Of a stretch of 5,668 nucleotides of DNA, positions 1-5,668 are shown piece after piece; the first letter of the stretch is position 1, and every line of letters begins with the position of its first letter. Origin of the DNA: Lachnospiraceae bacterium (GTDB lineage: Bacteria; Bacillota_A; Clostridia; Lachnospirales; Lachnospiraceae); NCBI GenBank assembly GCA_024683935.1, contig JAIKXV010000031.1:1-5668 (forward strand). The letters run 5' to 3'. Under the pieces are notes generated by a model. That model was not told where the DNA came from. It made no database searches and saw nothing but the letters and a program-made list of their open reading frames with translations. Position numbers and translations under genes: made by a program.

Positions 1-12
1 TATTTGAAAGAT

Positions 13-18
13 GAGGAG
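13..18 (+). promoter_or_regulatory. Ribosome binding site of the large LRR surface protein gene
   Basis: GAGGAG lies 8 bases before the ATG at 27, a good Shine-Dalgarno match and spacing. A TGA in the same frame at 12-14 closes the frame just upstream, so no earlier start is possible and the ATG at 27 is fixed. No promoter can be judged because only 26 bases precede the gene. Confidence 0.85.
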
Positions 19-26
19 CAATACCA

Positions 27-3000
27 ATGGCTAACAGGAACGGGAAGAAAAAGAAATTAAGGCTTAAGAAGAGCGTCCGGCGTACCATCGCCACTCTCCT
101 TATGATAACCGCCATAATCGTGGCGGCTATTCCCGCACCTACGGTCAGGGCAGAATCCGGTGAATATACAGAAGACAGAGTGGTCTGGAAATTCAACATT
201 GTGGATGAGGGTAATAAAACCGCCCAGATCACAGGATATAAGCCCAATACCGCAATCGTCTCATCCTATGATGAAATCAGTGATATCACGATTCCCAAAA
301 CTGTAAAAAAAAATAAAGATGGTGCAGATGTTGAATACACTGTTGTCAGTGTTGCGAATTTGGACTGCGGGTCCGGAGGAGTTAAAGATGCTCTGCAGAC
401 GGTACGTTTTCATTCCGAAAGCCAGGTAAAAAGTATAGAAGCATACACATTGATTAACAGTACAGGGCTTACTTCCGTTGAACTCCCGGATTCGTTGGAA
501 ACCATAGGAGACAGTGCTTTTGAGGGATGTAGTGCTCTTACCGGAACATTGAACATACCGGAAAATGTGAAATCTATAGGTATGATGTGCTTCACCGGGA
601 CAAAGTACGGTTCTGTAAATATTCAAAGCAAAAACCTTACCAATATAAACCGAAAAGCCTTTTATCGCTGTGACATGCTGAACAGTGTTAGTTTTCCGAA
701 CGATGGAATGAATGGAAGCATTGAGATTGGAAGCGGTGCTTTTATGGAATGCCCGGAACTGGCTACAATCAATCTGCCTGCCAACCTTCAGTCTATCGGG
801 GATAATGCTTTCTCCGGCTGCAGTAAGCTTGGAAATGGCCAGACTTTGAGCTTTGAAGGATTGACCAACTTAAATTCCATTGGTGCAAATGCTTTCGACG
901 GCTGTGAAAAGATTACAGGTTTCCCCGGATTAAATAATACTCAAGTTGGAAGTATAAAGACGGGAACTTTCTTAAACTGCAAAGGTCTAAAATCAATAGA
1001 ACTGCCCACATCATGTACTTCGATATCTCCGGATGCCTTTATGGGCTGTGAGAAACTGACGGAGATCAAACTTCCCGGCAGTCTTGCCTCTATTGAGAAT
1101 GGAACGTTTCTCAGTTGTGCAAGCGGTGGGGCAAAACTGGATTTCTGGTTATTTAACAGAGACAATACTGTTGTTCCGAAGGATGGTAATGATTATCCAA
1201 AATACGGTAATGATGTTGATATCAGTGACAGAAGTAATGTTGATATTCTGCCTACACATGAGAACGTAACAGTACACGCATTCGGAACATTTGATGGAAG
1301 TGTTTCAAATATAAAAAGGTATTGCTCCAGAGAAGGGAAGGAAATACAGTTTGATGATCTGGCCGGCGGAGTATCCGCAAAAGGATATGATAAAGATGAT
1401 AAAGGGGTGATAACCTGGATAGATTATAAGGTCTATACGGATGGCTATCTGGATCTGGATCAGATCGCCAAAGATAACAATGATACATTTACAGGAATAA
1501 AAAGGTCTGCCTTCGCATACAGAGAGGATGACGGAGGAAATGAGATCCCATGTCCGTACAGTACAATTGTACTTCCTGACAGCTGCACATATTTAGATGA
1601 CGAGACTTTTGCAAACTGCAGAAAACTGACTTTTCTTAAAGCCCCTGCATCAAATTATACACTTGAGAACAATGGTGAAAATCTGTTCTACAGACCGGGA
1701 AGCGGTTCGGTAAAAGCCAGCTGGGTTGCCTCAGATAAAAGCGTAGGGGATAAAAAATTCACTATTTCAGGTGTTATCAGCCCTGAGAACAGTCTGTTTG
1801 TCCTTGCCATGAATAAAGAGATACCTACAAGGACCAGCGATCAGATAAGGACGAACATACCTTTCCAGAATTCTGATAATTCTGAAAAAGGATATACGCT
1901 TATTGTCCAGAATAAAGAAGCAAAGTATGGATGGAATAAGGACGGAGGTTCCAATTCCGGTACAACAACGCTTACAAATTATACTCCTCAAAGTGCTACA
2001 GAATCTTCATACGATCTGGTTATTCCGGATGGTATTAATAAGATTGACCTTGCAACTGAAAGTGTGGATGCAAACGGAAACGAAACCACTGCTATTACAG
2101 GTAATACTTCGTTGCACAGTTTTATTGTTGAAGAGGCAGCACACAGTAACAGCGGTCTCAGGGAAATAGATTCATATTTCTTTAAGGGATGCACAAATCT
2201 TTCAGAGGTATGTCTTCCATCTACTATTACCAAAATAGGGGCGGCTCCGTTTATCGGCTGTACAAATCTCGGGAAAAACAAATTAACCATAAACAATAAT
2301 AAATATGGTTATTCTGCCGAAGATGGAATTCTATACGGTGATGATAAAAAAACAATTATAGAAGTTCTGGAAAGTGCCGGGATCGTTAATTTTAAGGATG
2401 ATGATTCGAGATTTAATGATGTGACGACTCTTGGGGAGTCAGCTATGTCCTGGCTTGGTAATCTGGAAACAGTTACTCTTAATCGCGGAAATATCACTAA
2501 GATTCCAGATAAATGCTTTGCACATTCGGGTTCATTGAAGACTATAACACTTGGAAATTCAATTAAAAGCTGCGGCGATGAGGCTTTTTCATACATTGCG
2601 ACTCCTGCAACTTTGGAAGTATATAGCACAGATGTGACGTATGCTTATAATAAAGCAAACGGGGTAGATTCATTTAAGGGAAATGCTTCAAAAGATGCCA
2701 GCGCCGAACCTCATGAGTACAATCTGTATAGTACCGATGATCAACCGGGTAATACAACTTATGACAGAGGTAATATGACAAACTCTGACGGCGTTTATTA
2801 CATTGCAAAGCTTAACGAGTCCGGAAAAACAGATCTACAAAAAGCAGGTTATGAAATATACGTTCCAAAACACGGACAAGCACCTTTTGACAGGGAACTT
2901 AAACCCGGAAAGAGTGAAAACGAAGAATCCACCACTGATTTTGTGGTTAGAAAGCTTCGGAGTGACGGAAGCGGGAAATATGATTATCTTGAAAACGGTA

Positions 3001-4385
3001 AGGATTTTGAACAAGTAGGGCAGACCTGGAGCATCAAAACAGATGTTGCAAAAACCTTTAGTTTTTCTGTTCGTGGAATAACAAATTATTCCGGAGAATT
3101 AAGCGGTCAGTTTGTTGTTGATGGCTCCGGAGGCGGTGGCGGCGGAGGAGGAAGTACCAGTGGCAATGCCGTTTCAAGTAATGCAGCCTTTACTGTTGAT
3201 AAGCTGAATCCGAACCAGTTTGAGTTTGCCGCCACAACCATAGAACCGGATCTTACGGTCAGGCTGAAGTCAGATCCCAGGGTAATACTGAGGGAAGACA
3301 GGGATTATTTCGTAAAATACGAGAATAACTATTATCCCGGAAAAGCAACAGCCAATGTATTCGGTCTGGATGAATTCAGCGGACAGACTGATTCTACGGA
3401 CTTTGCTATCAGAAAGAATATTGCCGACTGCGTTGTGGAGGTTGAAAATGCTGCCTATACGGGACAGCTTGTTCAGCCTGCGGTTCATGTGTTCGATTAT
3501 GACGTGGATAAGGAACTGGCGGCCGGAACCGACTACATACTTACCCGTTATGAGAATAACGTGAAGCTCGGAAAGAAGACGGCTACGGCTTACGTGGAGG
3601 GTATCGGAAATTACTACGGAGAGAATAAGGGTAAATTCTCCATTTTGAAGACAACTTCCTCAAGCTCAAAGAGTACCTCAAGCACCAGCAAGAGCTCCAG
3701 CTCGTCATCTTCATCCAGCTCATCAACGAGCTCCAGCAGCACTACCAGTTCCAGCAGCTCGGCAGAAAGCAGTTCCGGCAATGGCGCAGGTAATAATGCT
3801 CCCGCAAGCTCAGGACGTGAAGTTCCAGTAGATACCGGTGATACGGGACTCGGAGACGCCAGCGGAACCATAGAGGGAACTCTTGACAATTATGTGATCA
3901 AGATCACAAAGACTGACGAAGCAGATGCCGAGTTTGCCAAAGCCCTGTCTGACGAATACGGCGATGCTGTTTCAGGTTTCAGGGATTTTGCAATGGATAT
4001 CAGTCTTTATGACTCTACCGGTGAGCACAAGATAGAGGCACCTCCCGGAATAAAGGTAAATCTTACAATACCTCTTCCTGAACCCCAGGCACTCTATGGA
4101 GGAAATAACAAGGTGGCTGCTGTTGACCACAACGGAAAGCTTGAGAATCTGTCCACCAGGTTCTCAATGATAGACGGGGCGCCCTGTGCGACCTTTACGG
4201 CGACCCACTTCTCCACATATGGATTCTATGTAGATACCAATAACCTGTCGGCAGGAGATCTGGATAATACTCCGAAGACCGGTGATCCCATAAGTCCCAA
4301 GTGGGTTCTCGCCATAGGACTTGCAGCATTGTCCTTATTCCTGTTCTTAAAGAAGGATCCGCAGCCCAATGCCGCAAAAGCATAA
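27..4385 (+). CDS. Sortase-anchored BspA-type leucine-rich repeat surface protein
   Basis: Large exported wall protein of 1452 residues. Residues 1-42 form a signal peptide: a very basic start (KKKKLRLKK), a hydrophobic core at about 21-34 and likely cleavage after VRA (residue 42). LRR repeats of the form 'LP..l..Ig..aF.gC..L' occupy about 127-371, 486-540 and 660-866, with non-LRR stretches between them. Three probable Ig-like beta modules lie at about 940-1031, 1056-1129 and 1133-1207; an eight-Gly linker (1035-1042) separates the first from the others. A Ser-rich linker (1211-1250) leads to a beta domain (about 1286-1402) with HFSTYG at 1394-1399. The end is TPKTG (1415-1419), a membrane segment (1426-1441) and KKD, a sortase signal. 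BspA-type LRRs in other bacteria are linked to adhesion and host-protein binding; the ligand here is unknown. The last 17 bases overlap the next gene. No enzyme domain is recognised. The protein class is well supported; adhesion is inference. Confidence 0.93.
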   Translation: MANRNGKKKKLRLKKSVRRTIATLLMITAIIVAAIPAPTVRAESGEYTEDRVVWKFNIVDEGNKTAQITGYKPNTAIVSSYDEISDITIPKTVKKNKDGADVEYTVVSVANLDCGSGGVKDALQTVRFHSESQVKSIEAYTLINSTGLTSVELPDSLETIGDSAFEGCSALTGTLNIPENVKSIGMMCFTGTKYGSVNIQSKNLTNINRKAFYRCDMLNSVSFPNDGMNGSIEIGSGAFMECPELATINLPANLQSIGDNAFSGCSKLGNGQTLSFEGLTNLNSIGANAFDGCEKITGFPGLNNTQVGSIKTGTFLNCKGLKSIELPTSCTSISPDAFMGCEKLTEIKLPGSLASIENGTFLSCASGGAKLDFWLFNRDNTVVPKDGNDYPKYGNDVDISDRSNVDILPTHENVTVHAFGTFDGSVSNIKRYCSREGKEIQFDDLAGGVSAKGYDKDDKGVITWIDYKVYTDGYLDLDQIAKDNNDTFTGIKRSAFAYREDDGGNEIPCPYSTIVLPDSCTYLDDETFANCRKLTFLKAPASNYTLENNGENLFYRPGSGSVKASWVASDKSVGDKKFTISGVISPENSLFVLAMNKEIPTRTSDQIRTNIPFQNSDNSEKGYTLIVQNKEAKYGWNKDGGSNSGTTTLTNYTPQSATESSYDLVIPDGINKIDLATESVDANGNETTAITGNTSLHSFIVEEAAHSNSGLREIDSYFFKGCTNLSEVCLPSTITKIGAAPFIGCTNLGKNKLTINNNKYGYSAEDGILYGDDKKTIIEVLESAGIVNFKDDDSRFNDVTTLGESAMSWLGNLETVTLNRGNITKIPDKCFAHSGSLKTITLGNSIKSCGDEAFSYIATPATLEVYSTDVTYAYNKANGVDSFKGNASKDASAEPHEYNLYSTDDQPGNTTYDRGNMTNSDGVYYIAKLNESGKTDLQKAGYEIYVPKHGQAPFDRELKPGKSENEESTTDFVVRKLRSDGSGKYDYLENGKDFEQVGQTWSIKTDVAKTFSFSVRGITNYSGELSGQFVVDGSGGGGGGGGSTSGNAVSSNAAFTVDKLNPNQFEFAATTIEPDLTVRLKSDPRVILREDRDYFVKYENNYYPGKATANVFGLDEFSGQTDSTDFAIRKNIADCVVEVENAAYTGQLVQPAVHVFDYDVDKELAAGTDYILTRYENNVKLGKKTATAYVEGIGNYYGENKGKFSILKTTSSSSKSTSSTSKSSSSSSSSSSSTSSSSTTSSSSSAESSSGNGAGNNAPASSGREVPVDTGDTGLGDASGTIEGTLDNYVIKITKTDEADAEFAKALSDEYGDAVSGFRDFAMDISLYDSTGEHKIEAPPGIKVNLTIPLPEPQALYGGNNKVAAVDHNGKLENLSTRFSMIDGAPCATFTATHFSTYGFYVDTNNLSAGDLDNTPKTGDPISPKWVLAIGLAALSLFLFLKKDPQPNAAKA
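405..1139 (+). repeat. LRR block I, about ten BspA-type repeats
   Basis: Residues 127-371 of the large protein contain about ten tandem units of 22-28 residues. Clear copies start near residues 150, 174, 196, 219, 247, 273, 298, 322 and 345. Each has a short beta strand (for example SVELP, TINLP, EIKLP), an 'l.sIg' turn and an 'AF.GC..L' end. Copies are divergent at DNA level, so this is an old protein repeat rather than a fresh tandem duplication. Several units are stretched, for example the one around 219-246. Confidence 0.88.
1482..1646 (+). repeat. LRR island II, about two repeats
   Basis: Residues 486-540 show two LRR units: 'FTGIKRSAFAY' followed by 'TIVLPDSC', then 'LDDETFANCRKLTFL'. 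The island is bounded by about 115 residues without clear LRR pattern on its N side and about 120 on its C side, so the solenoid is broken or capped here. Confidence 0.7.
2004..2624 (+). repeat. LRR block III with an embedded beta-hairpin unit
   Basis: Residues 660-866 carry about five to seven LRR units. Clear ones include 'LREIDSYFFKGCTNLSEV', 'ITKIGAAPFIGCTNL', 'ITKIPDKCFAHSGSL' and 'IKSCGDEAFSYI'. Around 763-780 lies the insert 'EDGILYGDDKKTIIEV', a hairpin often found inside BspA-type LRR domains; the second gene carries a matching one at its residues 167-184. Confidence 0.8.
2844..3650 (+). other. Three probable Ig-like beta modules (stalk region)
   Basis: Residues 940-1208 of the large protein. 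The third module is clearest: 'AAYTGQLVQPAVHV', then 'GTDYILTRYENNVKLG', then 'VEGIGNYYGENKGKFSI'. The second repeats the plan with 'DRDYFVKYENNYYPG', 'FGLDEFSGQ' and 'FAIRK', and the first with 'GKDFEQVG', 'RGITNYSGELSGQFVV'. The shared pattern is a 'DY..Y.NN..pG' strand pair and a 'G..nYsG....F.i' close. This is typical of Ig-like stalk modules in Clostridia surface proteins. The exact family name is uncertain. Confidence 0.65.
3129..3152 (+). repeat. Eight-glycine linker
   Basis: Eight Gly codons in a row, mixed GGA, GGC and GGT, encode residues 1035-1042. They form a flexible hinge between the first and second Ig-like modules. Base composition rises at this point (see findings). Confidence 0.9.
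3657..3776 (+). repeat. Serine-rich linker
   Basis: Residues 1211-1250 are Ser apart from a few Thr, Lys, Ala and Glu. TCC, TCA, AGC, TCG, TCT and AGT codons are mixed, so it is not a simple DNA microsatellite. Such stretches serve as extended wall-spanning spacers and are possible glycosylation sites; the first role is likely from its place before the anchor, the second is only possible. Confidence 0.9.
3882..4232 (+). other. Membrane-proximal beta domain with HFSTYG motif
   Basis: Residues 1286-1402. It begins 'NYVIKITKTDEADAEF', continues with 'FAMDISLYDSTGEHKIEAP', 'GIKVNLTIPLP' and 'KVAAVDHNGKLENL', and ends with 'FTATHFSTYGFYVD'. The same sequence style, closing on HFS.YG, is common just before the anchor of surface proteins in Lachnospiraceae and related Firmicutes. 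It is probably a beta-sandwich. I know no established function for it. Confidence 0.6.
4269..4382 (+). other. Cell-wall sorting signal (TPKTG, membrane segment, basic tail)
   Basis: TPKTG at residues 1415-1419, followed by D, a hydrophobic segment WVLAIGLAALSLFLFL at 1426-1441 and KKD. This is the three-part sortase substrate layout. The motif departs from LPXTG and resembles the (S/N/T)PKTG(D) signals of Clostridia, which are associated with class B-like sortases. The tail after the membrane segment is 11 residues long. Confidence 0.87.
4351..4357 (+). promoter_or_regulatory. Ribosome binding site of the second LRR gene
   Basis: AGAAGGA lies 11 bases before the ATG at 4369, inside the coding sequence for the basic tail of the first protein. 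The spacing is a little long. The first gene stops at 4383-4385, 14 bases after this ATG, so ribosomes finishing the first gene could restart here. Confidence 0.65.
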
Positions 4386-5571
4386 AATAAAAAAATATTT
4401 TGTATATTTTTCAGTACTTTCTGTGCTGGGAGTGCTGGCAATAATGGCCCTAACCCTAGTATTTATAAGGCCTTCAGCCTCTTTTGCAGACAGCTCCATG
4501 GAGATTAACGGAAATGGGGTTTTAGTCCGATATAATATAAAGGATGGTGTAACCCAGGTTAGTTTACCCGGAAATGTAAGAGCTATCGGAAACGAAGCTT
4601 TTATGGGGGATAAAACCCTGGAGAGGATATACATCCCGGGAAGTGTTAAGGCCATCGGATCAAAGGCGTTTTACGGATGTTCCCGCCTTATGGAGATCAA
4701 CATCCAGGAGGGGACAGAGGAAATAAAGGACAGCGCCTTTGCGATGTGTACCGGATTAAGCAGGGTGCAGCTCCCGGCATCGCTCAGAACCTTAGGAAAC
4801 GGTGTTTTTGCCGGAGACGGGGCGCTTAACAGTATCAGTATTGCAGACGGAAACCGGGCATTTTTCCTGAATGACAATGTGATATACAACAGGGATTCCA
4901 CCAGGATCATTGAAATGGTCCCGGGACGGCAGGGTGAGAGCTATGATATGCCTTTTTCCGTCCACACTATAGCACCGTATGCGTTCTGGGGAGCGGAAAA
5001 CCTGAAGAAGGTAAGGGTTTCAAATAATGTAACCGCCATAACGCCCTTTTCCTTTACAAATGCTAACGGACTGGAATTCATTTACCTCCCGAACTCGGTA
5101 AATTCCATACAGGAATACGCATTCAGGGACTGTAAGAATCTGAAGTATATCGGAGCTGAGGGCAGCATAGGCTATATAGATAAGAGTGCTTTCGAAGGCA
5201 GCACCGAAGCGGTGATAAAGGACAATGTGAGCCTGGAAACCGCGCTGAATGAGTATAACAGCGTTGATGCAGAGACTGAGGAAAAGAAATCCCCTGCATC
5301 CGGTAAAAAGCAAAAGAAGAGTTCTTCCGAGAATAAAAAGGATAAGAAGGAAGCAAGACAGGAAGAAAAAGAGGAAGAAAATAAGGGACAGGTCGAAAAC
5401 GGCGGCGAAGTGATTTTTAACACGCCATGGGGGATCAATGCCCCGTATAAGGAAATAGATACATCTGATCCGAATCTTTACGGAACGGGAAAGATAGTAG
5501 GTGGAAAGACAATTATCATGCCTGCGAAGAAGCAGGATTATTCAAAGATTTCAGGAAACAAGGCAGAATGA
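4369..5571 (+). CDS. Secreted BspA-type leucine-rich repeat protein with Lys/Glu linker and novel tail
   Basis: A 400-residue exported protein. Residues 1-40 are a signal peptide: basic start KHKIKK, hydrophobic core at about 11-33 and likely cleavage after SFA (residue 40). The ATG at 4369 is chosen because it gives a full signal peptide; the next Met (residue 26) would cut the hydrophobic core. BspA-type LRRs fill about 61-283, with repeats near 64, 87, 110, 133, 193, 214, 237 and 260, and a hairpin insert at about 156-192 ('NDNVIYNRDSTRIIEMV'). Residues 301-342 are a Lys/Glu/Ser-rich linker. Residues 343-400 form an unrecognised tail with 'IFNTPWGINAPYKE' and 'VGGKTIIMP'. There is no sorting signal, C-terminal membrane segment or lipobox. 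It overlaps the preceding gene by 17 bases, so it is probably co-expressed with it. Likely role: released or loosely wall-bound binding protein. LRR class and export are well supported; the role is inferred. Confidence 0.9.
   Translation: MPQKHKIKKYFVYFSVLSVLGVLAIMALTLVFIRPSASFADSSMEINGNGVLVRYNIKDGVTQVSLPGNVRAIGNEAFMGDKTLERIYIPGSVKAIGSKAFYGCSRLMEINIQEGTEEIKDSAFAMCTGLSRVQLPASLRTLGNGVFAGDGALNSISIADGNRAFFLNDNVIYNRDSTRIIEMVPGRQGESYDMPFSVHTIAPYAFWGAENLKKVRVSNNVTAITPFSFTNANGLEFIYLPNSVNSIQEYAFRDCKNLKYIGAEGSIGYIDKSAFEGSTEAVIKDNVSLETALNEYNSVDAETEEKKSPASGKKQKKSSSENKKDKKEARQEEKEEENKGQVENGGEVIFNTPWGINAPYKEIDTSDPNLYGTGKIVGGKTIIMPAKKQDYSKISGNKAE
4549..5217 (+). repeat. LRR domain of the second protein, about eight repeats
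   Basis: Residues 61-283 of the 400-residue protein. Units are regular, about 23 residues each: 'VSLPGNVRAIGNEAF', 'IYIPGSVKAIGSKAFYGC', 'VQLPASLRTLGNGVF' and 'IYLPNSVNSIQEYAFRDC'. One hairpin insert at 156-192 splits four N-side from four C-side units. The solenoid is more regular and more compact than that of the upstream protein. Confidence 0.88.
5269..5394 (+). repeat. Lys/Glu/Ser-rich linker coding region, strongly purine-rich
   Basis: Residues 301-342 are almost all Lys, Glu, Ser, Gln, Asn, Asp and Ala. The plus strand here is dominated by A and G. The segment is expected to be disordered or a single charged helix. It separates the LRR domain from the C-terminal tail, and the Lys clusters could favour contact with anionic wall polymers; that last point is inference. 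Confidence 0.8.
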
Positions 5572-5591
5572 CCGGCATTTCTGCAGAATGT

Positions 5592-5595
5592 GAGG
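5592..5595 (+). promoter_or_regulatory. Ribosome binding site of the third gene (decides its start)
   Basis: GAGG lies 5 bases before the ATG at 5601 and favours that start. The alternative ATG at 5568, in the same frame, forms an ATGA overlap with the stop of the second gene but would add 11 mostly uncharged residues before the basic signal-peptide start and has a weaker upstream site. Confidence 0.6.
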
Positions 5596-5600
5596 CAACT

Positions 5601-5668
5601 ATGAGAAAACGGTGTCTTAAAAAAAGAATAGCGTTTTTACTGGCAGTTATGATGTTGATCATGAACTG
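5601..5668 (+). CDS. N-terminus of a third exported protein (partial, runs off the window)
   Basis: Only 22 codons are present: MRKRCLKKRIAFLLAVMMLI followed by MN. The basic start (RKRCLKKR) and hydrophobic core (IAFLLAVMMLIM) are those of a signal peptide or N-terminal membrane anchor; the cleavage site is beyond the window. The Cys at residue 5 lies before the hydrophobic core, so it is not a lipobox Cys. The gap to the preceding stop is 29 bases with no terminator, so it is probably in the same operon. The nature of the mature protein cannot be told. Confidence 0.75.
   Translation, partial: MRKRCLKKRIAFLLAVMMLIMN

Noticed and set aside
1..60. Open frame from base 1 to the TAA at 58-60, as the tail of an upstream gene overlapping the first
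   Set aside because: Only 19 codons are visible, most of them shared with the first gene's start. A TGA at 5-7 in another frame is an equally good end of an upstream gene. Nothing decides between them.
405..1139. LRR copies as recent DNA tandem duplication
   Set aside because: The units vary in length and share only short protein motifs; no long near-identical DNA copies are seen by eye.
3657..3776. Ser-rich stretch as a DNA microsatellite prone to length change
   Set aside because: Six Ser codons are mixed irregularly, so there is no long perfect DNA repeat to drive slippage.
3614..3889. Minus-strand open frame of 91 codons rich in Leu and Glu
   Set aside because: It is the antisense of the Ser-rich linker: Ser codons read backward give a stop-free Leu/Glu/Asp run. 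It has no separate support.
4386..4411. AT-rich palindrome-like tract (AAAATATTTT at 4392-4401) after the first stop, as a terminator
   Set aside because: It lacks a GC stem and U-run layout, and it codes for the N-terminus (KKYFVYF) of the second protein.
4347..4655. Minus-strand open frame of 102 codons opposite the start of the second LRR gene
   Set aside because: It is antisense to a signal peptide and LRR repeats that are clearly coding on the plus strand, and the product matches nothing recognisable.

Overview
The window holds three consecutive plus-strand genes packed end to end: two complete genes and the first 22 codons of a third. All three products begin with an export signal. The two complete products carry BspA-type (Treponema pallidum type, LRR_5-like) leucine-rich repeats, so this is a cell-surface or secreted-protein locus. 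No RNA gene, mobile element, CRISPR array or terminator is visible.

The organism is most likely a Gram-positive Clostridia member, probably Lachnospiraceae (Butyrivibrio, Roseburia or a relative). The reasons are the moderate base composition, purine-rich ribosome binding sites, a sortase signal of the PKTGD type followed by a membrane segment and a short basic tail, and a familiar surface-protein build: LRR blocks, Ig-like modules, a Gly linker, a Ser linker and an HFSTYG domain before the anchor. The family assignment is inference from protein style, not from a marker gene.

Layout. Positions 1-26 hold only a ribosome binding site. Positions 27-4385 encode a 1452-residue surface protein: signal peptide, three LRR blocks separated by non-LRR stretches, three probable Ig-like beta modules, Gly and Ser linkers, a membrane-proximal beta domain and a TPKTG sorting signal. 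Positions 4369-5571 encode a 400-residue secreted LRR protein. It starts inside the end of the first gene and finishes with a Lys/Glu-rich linker and an unrecognised 58-residue tail, with no anchor. From 5601 a third exported protein begins and runs off the window.

The overlap and short gap point to one transcript with coupled translation. A plausible reading is that one LRR protein is fixed to the wall while a second is released or held by another means, possibly as partners; the sequence does not show an interaction. The large gene is also uneven in base composition: its signal-peptide end and its anchor half are GC-richer than its middle. This fits a variable ectodomain set between conserved ends.
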